A stretch of 19,903 nucleotides of DNA from SHZI01 sp032122615 (GTDB lineage: Bacteria > Pseudomonadota > Gammaproteobacteria > Steroidobacterales > GCA-2729495), in assembly GCA_032122615.1 (NCBI GenBank), contig JAQBGF010000131.1:1-19903 (forward strand), read 5' to 3'. Below the pieces are notes generated by a model. The model was not told the DNA's origin. It did no database searches and was given only the letters and a program-made list of their open reading frames with translations. Below are positions 12,813 to 19,903 of the stretch, one piece after another (position 1 is the stretch's first letter; every line of letters begins with the position of its first letter). Both the position numbers and the translations under genes were made by a program.

Positions 12813-13394
12813 TCAGAAGCGCAGGTTCAAGCCCACGTGCAAACCGGTATCGAACTTGATCGATGGTCGATTCTCATAATCGGCACTGACATAGCGGGCA
12901 CCCACGTAGACATCCGCCTGACGCGTGACGCTGTAGCCGACCCGCACGCTGCTGTCGATATACTCCTCGGCATCGCCGCCGGAGAGGATCTCCGGCGCCC
13001 AATACAGCTCACCGCTTACGGTAAAGCGGTTATAGCGGGGCACCGCCCACCGCACCGAGCCACCAAGGCCAAGCGCATAACCTTCACGCTTGCTGCCGTC
13101 ACCGTCGAGGTAGGCCAGGCGGCCGCCGATGCCGGCCTTCAGTTTCTGATTAGATGGAGCAGCGTCGCCGACAACCTGAAAACCGGCATGCACAACGTCG
13201 CCTTCATCGGAATCACCCAGATATCCGCCGTCGATCCGCAGACCGTCACCGACGGCTGTCGCGTAGGACAGCCGCACGGCATCCTCATTCAGGCTCAGGT
13301 CAATTTCGTGGGCGGCGGCCGTCGCACTGATGGCTGACACCGCAAAAAGCAACAGGGGCAGGCCCAGACGGGCTGGCCCGAAGAGATATCTCAT
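12813..13394 (-). CDS. YfaZ-like outer-membrane beta-barrel protein
   Basis: From ATG 13394 the product has 193 residues. I prefer this start because GGGAG lies 7 bases upstream; an in-frame ATG at 13421 has no ribosome site. The signal peptide (MRYLFGPARLGLPLLLFAVS) is followed by a cleavage site near ATAAA|HE. The mature part alternates polar and hydrophobic residues in strand-length stretches: IDLSLNEDAVRLSYATAV, VHAGFQVVGD, GIGGRLAYLDGDGS, SVRVGYSVTRQADVYVGARY. It ends in FDTGLHVGLNLRF, with the C-terminal Phe used for outer-membrane barrel assembly. The pattern resembles the YfaZ family, which has no clear function. It lies between lpd and ruvC, 43 bases after lpd. Confidence 0.75.
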   Translation of the reverse strand: MRYLFGPARLGLPLLLFAVSAISATAAAHEIDLSLNEDAVRLSYATAVGDGLRIDGGYLGDSDEGDVVHAGFQVVGDAAPSNQKLKAGIGGRLAYLDGDGSKREGYALGLGGSVRWAVPRYNRFTVSGELYWAPEILSGGDAEEYIDSSVRVGYSVTRQADVYVGARYVSADYENRPSIKFDTGLHVGLNLRF

Positions 13395-13437
13395 AACGCA
13401 CTCCCGCAACAACGGAAGCATGATAACCGAATTGCAA

Positions 13438-14880
13438 TCAGTGATTGATGGCGTGAAGTGCCCGGCGATCCACGGACAAGGCTGCCTCGTGCAGGGCTTC
13501 GGTGAGTGTCGGGTGGGCGTGAATGATGCGCTGCAGATCTTCCGCGCCAGCCTCGAATTCCATGGCCACCACGGCCTCGCCGATCAACTCACCGGCCATG
13601 GGCCCCACGATATGCACACCGAGGATCCGGTCGGTGGCGGCATCGGCGAGGATCTTGACCAGCCCGGCGGCCTGCTCCATGGCCTTCGCGCGACCGCTTG
13701 ACGCGAAGTTGAAGGTCCCGGTCTTGTAGGCCACCCGGGCTTCCTTCAGCTCTTCCTCGGTCTGGCCGACCCAGGCAATTTCCGGCGCCGTGTAGATCAC
13801 GCTCGGAATTACGGCGTAATTGACCTCTCCGTGGCGACCCGCGATCAGGTCCGCGACCATTACCCCCTCCTCGGAACCCTTGTGCGCCAGCATGGGGCCG
13901 CGCACGACGTCGCCCACCGCCCAGACGTTCGGCGCGGTCGTCTGGCACTCCGCGTCGACCTCAATGAACCCGCGGGCGCAGAGATTGACACCCGCCAGAG
14001 GGTCCAGCAGGCCAGCCGTGTTCGGCCGGCGACCGACCGCAACGATCAGGCGGTCAACTTCCAGGGCATGCCGGCCGCGTTCATCCTCATAGGTCAGGGC
14101 CACTCCCGACTCACCGGGCTCCGCGCCGGTCACTTTCGCGCCGAGCCGGATATCGAGGCCCTGCTTCTTGAATTGCCGATGCGCGTCCTTGGCAATCTGG
14201 CCGTCGGCCAGCGCGAGAAAGCGGTCCATGGCTTCCAGCACAGTGACCTGCGCGCCGAGCCTGCTCCAAACGCTGCCAAGCTCCAGGCCAATGACACCAC
14301 CGCCGATCACGCCGAGGCGGGCCGGAACCGCCGCGAGATCAAGGGCGCCCCATGAGTCAATGATGACTTCTCCATCAAAGCGGGCAAAAGGCAGCTCGAC
14401 AGGCGTCGATCCCGTGGCGAGCACAACGTGTTCGGCTTCCAGCAACTCAGGCTCGCCGCTGTGGGGCGTGAATTGAATCTTGTTCCCGGGTAGCAGATGG
14501 CCCCGGCCGAACAACCCCGTGACGCCGTTAGACTTGAACAACCCCAGGATGCCTCCTGTGAACTGGCGGACGATGCCAGCCTTGCGTGCCTGCATGGCGG
14601 CCAGATCGAGCTCCGGGGGGTTAACCCGGATGCCGTGGCTGGCAAATTCGTGGCCTGCCCGGTGAAACAGCTCCGACGACTCAAGCAACGCCTTGGAGGG
14701 AATGCAGCCGGCATTGAGGCAAGTGCCGCCAAACGCCGGGGCACCGTCGCGGTTCTGCCACGAATCGATACAGGCCACGCGCAGGCCATTCTGTGCGGCG
14801 CGAATGGCGCCGACGTAGCCAGCGGGGCCGCCACCAATCACGACGACGTCGTACTTGCTGCCCCCGGCTGACCCGGCCAT
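13438..14880 (-). CDS. lpdA: Dihydrolipoyl dehydrogenase (E3)
   Basis: E3 reoxidises the dihydrolipoyl group of the E2 subunit and passes electrons to NAD+ through FAD. The 480-residue protein has the FAD Rossmann motif VVIGGGPAGY (13-22), the redox disulfide GGTCLNAGCIPSKAL (Cys54 and Cys59) and the NAD-binding motif GVIGGGVIGLELGSVW. It has the second FAD motif, NVWAVGDVVRGPMLAHKGSEEG, and the C-terminal catalytic dyad His456/Glu461 (HAHPTLTEALHEA). The ATG at 14880 lies 3 bases after the sucB stop. This dedicated E3 most likely serves the oxoglutarate dehydrogenase complex encoded just upstream, and may be shared with other 2-oxoacid dehydrogenases. Confidence 0.97.
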   Translation of the reverse strand: MAGSAGGSKYDVVVIGGGPAGYVGAIRAAQNGLRVACIDSWQNRDGAPAFGGTCLNAGCIPSKALLESSELFHRAGHEFASHGIRVNPPELDLAAMQARKAGIVRQFTGGILGLFKSNGVTGLFGRGHLLPGNKIQFTPHSGEPELLEAEHVVLATGSTPVELPFARFDGEVIIDSWGALDLAAVPARLGVIGGGVIGLELGSVWSRLGAQVTVLEAMDRFLALADGQIAKDAHRQFKKQGLDIRLGAKVTGAEPGESGVALTYEDERGRHALEVDRLIVAVGRRPNTAGLLDPLAGVNLCARGFIEVDAECQTTAPNVWAVGDVVRGPMLAHKGSEEGVMVADLIAGRHGEVNYAVIPSVIYTAPEIAWVGQTEEELKEARVAYKTGTFNFASSGRAKAMEQAAGLVKILADAATDRILGVHIVGPMAGELIGEAVVAMEFEAGAEDLQRIIHAHPTLTEALHEAALSVDRRALHAINH

Positions 14881-14883
14881 GAA

Positions 14884-16104
14884 TCAGATGCCCAGCAACA
14901 GGCGGGCAGGATCTTCGAGCGCGTCTTTCATCGCGACCAGAAACTGCACGGCGTCCCGCCCGTCGATGATCCGGTGGTCGTAAGTCAGGGCGACATACAT
15001 CATCGGCCGCGCCGCCACCTGCCCGTCGACGACCACCGGCCGCTCCTGGATCTTGTGCATCCCGAGGATGCCGCTTTGGGGTGGGTTCAGGATTGGCGTC
15101 GACAACAGTGAGCCGAACACACCACCATTGGTGATCGTGAACGTGCCCCCGGTGAGGTCCTCCATACCGAGAGCGCCCTCGCGGGCCTTGCGGCCAAACT
15201 CGTTGATGGCGCCGTCGATGCCGGAAAAGCTCAAGCAGTCGGCGTCGCGGACAACGGGCACAATCAGGCCGCGATCGGTAGAGACTGCGATGCCGATATC
15301 GTAATAGTCGTGAAAGACAATTTCATTGCCTTCGATCGAAGCGTTGACGGCAGGAAAGCGCCGCAACCCCTCGATGGCGGCCTTGACGAAGAAACCCATG
15401 AAACCCAGCCGGACGCCATGCTGTTTCTCGAAAACGTCCTTGTAGCGGCTGCGCAGCGCCATGACCGCCGACATGTCGACTTCATTGAACGTCGTCAGCA
15501 TCGCCGCGTTGTGCTGGGCCTCGACCATGCGCTCGGCGATTCGGGCACGCAGTCGCGTCATTGGCACACGACGCTCAACACGGCCACCCGTCGAGTGCAC
15601 TGACGGACCCCGCGGGACCGTTGCCGGAACAATCGTGGCGCTGGCAGGTGCGCCAGCCTGCACGACATCTGATTTCAGAATTCGGCCATCACGTCCGGTC
15701 CCCTGGACGCTAGCAGCTTCGAGTCCCTTCTCCGCCAGGGCACGGCGCACCGCCGGGCCGGTCTTGCCTGCGCTCCTGCCGGGAGCAGCGACAGCCTCTT
15801 TGGCAGTGGGTACCGCAGCAGCCGGTGCTGCAGTCGGGGGTGCGGCCTTGGCCGCCTCGCCTTCGGCCGAAGGCTCGAGCGAGGCAAGCAGTTGGCCGCT
15901 CGTTACCGTCGCGCCGCCCTTCACATGCAAATCGCGCAATACACCTCGCACCGGAGCCGGCACTTCGAGCACCACCTTGTCTGTTTCCAGGTCGGCAAGG
16001 TTCTCATCCCGTTCAACGAGATCACCGGGGGACTTGTGCCAGGCCACCAGCGTGGCGTCGGCCACGGATTCCGGCAGGCGGGGAACCTTGACTTCAATGC
16101 TCAT
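14884..16104 (-). CDS. sucB: Dihydrolipoyllysine-residue succinyltransferase (E2 of 2-oxoglutarate dehydrogenase)
   Basis: E2 forms the core of the oxoglutarate dehydrogenase complex and transfers succinyl groups to CoA. The 406-residue protein has one lipoyl domain (residues 1-78) with the lipoyl-lysine Lys43 in DLETDKVVLEV. An Ala/Pro-rich linker follows (about 80-112). The peripheral-subunit-binding domain lies at about 115-148 (GPAVRRALAEKGLEAASVQG, TGRDGRILKSDV). The catalytic domain runs from about 178 to the end, with LTTFNEVDMSAVMALR and the active-site motif DHRIIDGRDAV (His377, Asp381). The single lipoyl domain and succinyl-type motifs fit SucB. The start is ATG 16104, 41 bases after the sucA stop. 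Confidence 0.97.
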   Translation of the reverse strand: MSIEVKVPRLPESVADATLVAWHKSPGDLVERDENLADLETDKVVLEVPAPVRGVLRDLHVKGGATVTSGQLLASLEPSAEGEAAKAAPPTAAPAAAVPTAKEAVAAPGRSAGKTGPAVRRALAEKGLEAASVQGTGRDGRILKSDVVQAGAPASATIVPATVPRGPSVHSTGGRVERRVPMTRLRARIAERMVEAQHNAAMLTTFNEVDMSAVMALRSRYKDVFEKQHGVRLGFMGFFVKAAIEGLRRFPAVNASIEGNEIVFHDYYDIGIAVSTDRGLIVPVVRDADCLSFSGIDGAINEFGRKAREGALGMEDLTGGTFTITNGGVFGSLLSTPILNPPQSGILGMHKIQERPVVVDGQVAARPMMYVALTYDHRIIDGRDAVQFLVAMKDALEDPARLLLGI

Positions 16105-16145
16105 AACTTCTCTTCGGGGTCGATCGCCTTGCTACGCCTCGCGAA

Positions 16146-18989
16146 TTACCGGACTTCGGCAAACAGTGCCGTTTCGACCAGTGACTGCTGCTGCTGAACG
16201 TGCAGCTGGAAAATTCCGGGAGCAGGTGCGGCAGCCCCAGGCCGTCCAGCATAAAACACCTCGCCGTCCGGCGGCAGGGGACGTTGCAACTGATGACGAA
16301 TCTGGAACCAGGCACCCTGGTTCTGCGGTTCCTCCTGGCACCAGATAATCTCCCGGGCGGCAGGGTATCCGGCAATGGCCCCCGCGTACTCTGCGGCCGG
16401 GAATGGATACAGCTGCTCGATCCTTACCAGCGCCACGTCGGTTGCGCCTTTGGCGCGGCGGGCCTCCAGCAGGTCGAAATACACCTTGCCACTGCAAAAG
16501 ACGATCCGTCGCACACCGGCTGCGTCCAGTGGATCCACCTCCGGAATCACCAACTGGAATCGCCCGGTTTTCAGTTCATCAAGGGGTGAGCTGGACAGGC
16601 GATGTCGGAGCAAGCTCTTCGGCGTCATGACAATCAGCGGTTTGCGCAGCGGCCGGAGCATCTGCCGGCGAAGCATGTGGAACATCTGGCCCGGCGTGGA
16701 CGGGATGCAGACCTGCATGTTCAGTTCCGCGCACAGCTGCAGGAATCGCTCCAGCCGGGCCGACGAGTGCTCCGGCCCCTGCCCCTCCTGGCCGTGGGGC
16801 AAAAACAGGGTCAGGCCACACAGCCGGCCCCACTTGGCCTCACCGGAGCTGATGAACTGGTCGATGACCACCTGCGCGCCGTTGCAGAAGTCGCCGAATT
16901 GCGCCTCCCAGATTACGAAGGTGTCGGGGTCAGTCGTTGAAAAGCCGTATTCGAAGCCGAGCACGGCCTCTTCCGACAGCAGTGAATCCGTGACGGTGAA
17001 GGCACCGCGCCCGGCCCCGTCGAGATTGTCGAGTGGCGTGAAAGTCTGGTCGGTGAGCTGGTCGTGAAGTACGCAGTGCCGGTGGAAGAATGTGCCGCGC
17101 CCGCTGTCCTGGCCAGTGAGGCGGATACGCGACCCCTGCCGAAGCAGGCTGCCGTAGGCCATCAACTCCGCAAAGCCCCAGTCCATCGGTATCTCGCCCG
17201 CTGCCATGCGCTCGCGGTCGGTAACGATCTTGGCCACGCGGGGATGCAGGCTGAAGTTCTGGGGTACGCGATTGATGTCGCGGGACAGTTCAGCAACTTC
17301 GTCCCCGGTGAGCGCGGTACTGTCCAGTTCGTCCCAGTCCCCCTTCGCGAAACGGGACCAGTCGACCGTGTGCTGATTGCCGATCATGCCGAGCGCAGCC
17401 TGCGGCAATGATTGGCCCTCCTCGGCCCGGCGGCGATAGTCCTCGTTCAGCCGTTCCGCTTCCGGCGCATCCAGCACGCCCTTCTCCATCAACCGGCGGG
17501 CGTACAACTGCCGCGTGGTCGGGTGCTTGCGAATGACCTGATACATCTGTGGCTGGGTAGCTGCCGGTTCATCGGCCTCGTTATGGCCGTGCCGGCGATA
17601 ACACACCAGGTCGATGACAACGTCCTTGTGAAACGTCTGCCGGTACTCCAGTGCAAGGCGCGCGACAAAGACGACTGCTTCCGGATCATCGCCATTTACG
17701 TGAAACACCGGTGCCTCGATCATCCGGGCGATATCGCTGCAGTAGGCCGTGGACCGTGCGTCGCGAGGGTCACTGATCGTGAATCCCACCTGGTTGTTGC
17801 AGACAATATGCAGCGTGCCGCCGGTCTTGAAGCCGCGAGCCTGCGACATCTGGAAAGTCTCGGCCACAACGCCCTGCCCGGCAAAGGCCGCGTCACCGTG
17901 AATCAGGACGGGCAGGATCTCGGCGCCATCTTCGTCCCCGCAACGCTCCTGGCGCGCCCGCACCGAGCCCTGCACAACGGGATCCACAATCTCGAGGTGC
18001 GAGGGATTGAAAGCCAGAACCACATGAACATTGTCGCCAGGTGTACGCAGGTCCGCCGAAAATCCCATGTGGTACTTGACGTCCCCCGAGCCCTTCACGC
18101 GGGCTGGATCGTAGACGCCCTCGAACTCCGAGAACAGCTCCTGCGGCGCCTTGCCCAGGACATTCACGAGCACGTTGATCCGGCCACGGTGGGCCATACC
18201 GACCACCATTTCCTGAATGCCCGCAGCACCGCCCTGCTGGATCAGGTCGTCAAGCAAAGGAATGAGGCTGTCACCGCCCTCGAGGGAAAACCGTTTCTGA
18301 CCCACGTAACGGGTGTGGAGGTAACGTTCTATGCCTTCAGCAGCAGTCAGTTGGACAAGGATGTGGCGCCTCTCATCATCCGACAACGGATTGCCGAGCA
18401 TGCCGCGTTCGAGGCGCTCACGGATCCAGACGCGTTCGCGACCGCGGGACAGGTGTGCGAAGTCTGCACCAACCTTCCCGCAATAGACGGTCCGGAGCGT
18501 TGCGAGCAGATCGCGCAAGCGCATCCGCACATTCGCCTGCCCCGCAAAAGTGCCAACGTAGAATTCGGTATCCAGGTCGGCATCGCCGAGTCCTGCGTAG
18601 TCGAGCCGCATGACGTTCGGCATCGGCCTTTGCTGCATGCCAAGCGGATCTAAGTCAGCAATCTGGTGGCCACGGAGGCTGTAGACCTGGATCAGGCGGG
18701 AGACGGCCGCCTGCTTTTCAGCAGATTGGTTGCCGTATTCAGTGTCGTGCATGGCAGCAGGAACGCCGTGCCTGGCCGCCGCTGCCTGCCTTGCGCCGCC
18801 GGCGGTTGGCGAACGCACGGGAGCCTCGGGATCGGCCGGCGCCTGCTCGGCGAAAAACTGGCGCCAGCGCGCGGGCACGGAAGTCGGATCCTGCAGCCAG
18901 CAGTCATACAACTGTTCCATGTAGGCCGCATTACCGCCGAACAGCGGCGACGAGGCGTAGATCTGGCGAAGTGTCTGGCTCATGAACAT
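16146..18989 (-). CDS. sucA: 2-oxoglutarate dehydrogenase E1 component
   Basis: E1o is the thiamine-diphosphate enzyme that decarboxylates 2-oxoglutarate in the TCA cycle and charges the lipoyl group of SucB. The 947-residue protein has the usual N-terminal E2-contact segment (SSPLFGGNAAYMEQLYDCWL). It also has GMAHRGRINVL (about 264-274), FNPSHLEIVDPVVQGSVRAR, the cofactor motif HGDAAFAGQG ending at NNQ (about 364-400), and the C-terminal EEPQNQGAW. The start could be ATG 18989 or ATG 18983 two codons on (MSQTLRQIY); GGTACGGG lies just upstream. The gene heads sucA-sucB-lpd. No sdh genes are seen upstream, unlike the sdhCDAB-sucAB arrangement in enterics. Confidence 0.97.
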   Translation of the reverse strand: MFMSQTLRQIYASSPLFGGNAAYMEQLYDCWLQDPTSVPARWRQFFAEQAPADPEAPVRSPTAGGARQAAAARHGVPAAMHDTEYGNQSAEKQAAVSRLIQVYSLRGHQIADLDPLGMQQRPMPNVMRLDYAGLGDADLDTEFYVGTFAGQANVRMRLRDLLATLRTVYCGKVGADFAHLSRGRERVWIRERLERGMLGNPLSDDERRHILVQLTAAEGIERYLHTRYVGQKRFSLEGGDSLIPLLDDLIQQGGAAGIQEMVVGMAHRGRINVLVNVLGKAPQELFSEFEGVYDPARVKGSGDVKYHMGFSADLRTPGDNVHVVLAFNPSHLEIVDPVVQGSVRARQERCGDEDGAEILPVLIHGDAAFAGQGVVAETFQMSQARGFKTGGTLHIVCNNQVGFTISDPRDARSTAYCSDIARMIEAPVFHVNGDDPEAVVFVARLALEYRQTFHKDVVIDLVCYRRHGHNEADEPAATQPQMYQVIRKHPTTRQLYARRLMEKGVLDAPEAERLNEDYRRRAEEGQSLPQAALGMIGNQHTVDWSRFAKGDWDELDSTALTGDEVAELSRDINRVPQNFSLHPRVAKIVTDRERMAAGEIPMDWGFAELMAYGSLLRQGSRIRLTGQDSGRGTFFHRHCVLHDQLTDQTFTPLDNLDGAGRGAFTVTDSLLSEEAVLGFEYGFSTTDPDTFVIWEAQFGDFCNGAQVVIDQFISSGEAKWGRLCGLTLFLPHGQEGQGPEHSSARLERFLQLCAELNMQVCIPSTPGQMFHMLRRQMLRPLRKPLIVMTPKSLLRHRLSSSPLDELKTGRFQLVIPEVDPLDAAGVRRIVFCSGKVYFDLLEARRAKGATDVALVRIEQLYPFPAAEYAGAIAGYPAAREIIWCQEEPQNQGAWFQIRHQLQRPLPPDGEVFYAGRPGAAAPAPGIFQLHVQQQQSLVETALFAEVR

Positions 18990-19010
18990 CCCGTACCGTC
19001 TGGAGGCGCC

Positions 19011-19038
19011 ACTATAGGTATGTGGCGTCGGGGATCAA
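19011..19038 (-). promoter_or_regulatory. Candidate sigma70 promoter of sucA-sucB-lpd
   Basis: On the minus strand TTGATC (19038-19033) and TATAGT (19016-19011) are separated by 16 bases. They match the -35 and -10 consensus at 4 of 6 and 5 of 6 positions. Transcription would begin near 19004, leaving a leader of about 15 bases before the sucA ATG. Confidence 0.45.
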
Positions 19039-19079
19039 GGAGTAAATGGCGCCGACCAACGATTGTTCCGCCACGCACC

Positions 19080-19643
19080 TTAAGGAAGGTCCGACCATGG
19101 CCGCCAGTGAAAGGGCAGATCGTTGATGTAGACCGAGAACAACCACAGCTCCCAGAGAATCAGCGCGAAGTAGCCGGCGCAAAACAGTTGCAACACCCGG
19201 AACACAGGAATCACAACCAGAAACTGGCGACGCGCGGCAAACGCGAGAATCACGACACTGATACAGGTCACACCAATTTTCACGGCAATGAAGTGCCGCA
19301 CATCCAGGGAGATGAGGGCGCCCATCAGGGCGTTTATTTCTTCGGCACCAATGGCCATGAGGTTCAGCGTGAACAAGGCATCGGCACAGGACATGAGGAC
19401 GATTGCCAGCACCAGGTACAGCACGGCGGGTTCGTGCCAGTCGAGATAGATGCGCTCGTGGTCACGATCCCGGCGCCCGAGGCGACGGCGCGGACGGAAA
19501 TTGCCGTAGGTGAATGACCAGACGGAATGACTGCGGCGTTCGCTGGCCCGCCGCTCTGCCATCGGCAGTTCGGTCATGCGTGCGCCGCCGGCAACGCGGG
19601 CGAGCCAGTCACGCCAGAGACTGCGGATTGTCTTGGCAGACAA
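19080..19643 (-). CDS. DUF5658 family membrane protein
   Basis: A 187-residue protein starting at TTG 19643, supported by TAGGGG about 6 bases upstream. An ATG 22 codons later (MTELPMAERRASERR) lacks a ribosome site. The N-terminal third is cytoplasmic-looking and very rich in Arg (RRASERRSHSVWSFTYGNFR, PRRRLGRRDRDHE). Three membrane segments follow: about residues 74-97 (VLYLVLAIVLMSCADALFTL), 117-135 (FIAVKIGVTCISVVILAFAA) and 142-170 (FLVVIPVFRVLQLFCAGYFA). The conserved features of DUF5658 are present, including DWHEPAVLYL, SCADALFTL and EEINALM. The role of the family is unknown. It ends 90 bases before sucA and is probably transcribed separately, since a candidate promoter lies between them. 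Confidence 0.78.
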   Translation of the reverse strand: MSAKTIRSLWRDWLARVAGGARMTELPMAERRASERRSHSVWSFTYGNFRPRRRLGRRDRDHERIYLDWHEPAVLYLVLAIVLMSCADALFTLNLMAIGAEEINALMGALISLDVRHFIAVKIGVTCISVVILAFAARRQFLVVIPVFRVLQLFCAGYFALILWELWLFSVYINDLPFHWRPWSDLP

Positions 19644-19727
19644 TTGATCCCCTACAGAAACGTTTCGTGCAGAAACTCGGGGAATGATAGGGCGCCTGCC
19701 AGGCAGTGCCGCGGACCCAGTTCGCAG

Positions 19728-19903
19728 TTAGGCTGGACGCAGAACCCGGCGACCGCCCAGCGTCAACAGGGCAAGAACGAAGGCGCCGGCCAGGATCGTC
19801 AGCGGAATGCCGGCGACTTCCGGTAAATGCTGCCAGCCGCGCTGGGAGTACAGCCCCCCAACACCGGCCAGGTACCCCACGGCGATCAGCCAACGCGCGC
19901 GGC
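19728..19903 (-). CDS. C-terminal end of a small membrane protein, cut by window end
   Basis: The minus strand is open from the window edge to TAA at 19730-19728, giving 57 residues. They include two hydrophobic segments (WLIAVGYLAGVGGLYS and GIPLTILAGAFVLALLTLGG) and a short basic tail (RRVLRPA). Third codon positions are GC-rich. The start and the rest of the protein lie outside the window, so I cannot assign a family. Confidence 0.5.
   Translation of the reverse strand, partial: RARWLIAVGYLAGVGGLYSQRGWQHLPEVAGIPLTILAGAFVLALLTLGGRRVLRPA

Noticed and set aside
17412..18653. Long plus-strand open frame (413 codons)
   Set aside because: Antisense to sucA, with no ribosome site or domain. GC-rich genes often give such long shadow frames.
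18666..19517. Plus-strand open frame spanning sucA start and the DUF5658 gene
   Set aside because: It overlaps two convincing minus-strand genes and their promoter region, and its sequence is low in hydrophobic residues and has no motif.
19657..19666. Palindrome GAAACGTTTC upstream of the DUF5658 gene
   Set aside because: Only 10 bp, with no paired site or regulator nearby; not enough to call an operator.

Overview
This window looks like a chromosomal segment of a GC-rich gammaproteobacterium. The evidence is the gene order: sucA-sucB-lpd, a YfaZ-like outer-membrane protein, ruvC-ruvA-ruvB, tolQ-tolR-tolA-tolB-pal-cpoB, queE-queC and tRNA-Lys. From ruvC to tRNA-Lys the order matches the arrangement known in Pseudomonas and relatives, except that the ybgC thioesterase gene usually found between ruvB and tolQ is missing. 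Proteins with PEP-CTERM/VPLPA-type sorting tails suggest an environmental, exosortase-bearing lineage. I cannot name a species.

Layout. All confident genes are on the minus strand, so transcription runs from high to low coordinates. Positions 19728-19903 hold the C-terminal end of a small membrane protein cut by the window edge. Positions 19080-19643 encode a DUF5658-type membrane protein. A candidate sigma70 promoter at 19011-19038 precedes sucA-sucB-lpd (18989-13438), the three subunits of 2-oxoglutarate dehydrogenase. A YfaZ-like porin-type protein (13394-12813) then leads into ruvC-ruvA-ruvB (Holliday-junction processing). Two bases later the Tol-Pal cell-envelope operon begins: tolQ, tolR, tolA, tolB, pal and cpoB. 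The last two protein genes, queE and queC (7-deazaguanine/queuosine precursor synthesis), overlap by one base. tRNA-Lys(UUU) sits at 4316-4241 with an encoded CCA end.

The left 4.2 kb, immediately 3' of tRNA-Lys, is different in kind. It is a mosaic of sparse genes and fragments. It holds a secreted protein cut by the window start, a CIA30-like protein, a PEP-CTERM protein that has apparently lost its signal peptide at a rearrangement junction, a remnant of a second PEP-CTERM tail, a 4-fold-beta-flower-like protein, the 3' end of an HNH-type nuclease on the opposite strand, several short open fragments, and a short dispersed repeat family. This fits an accessory region at a tRNA-Lys integration hot spot, although no integrase gene is visible. 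The right three quarters of the window are ordinary housekeeping DNA. I see no complete undescribed system. The most interesting material is the decayed mosaic between 900 and 4200.
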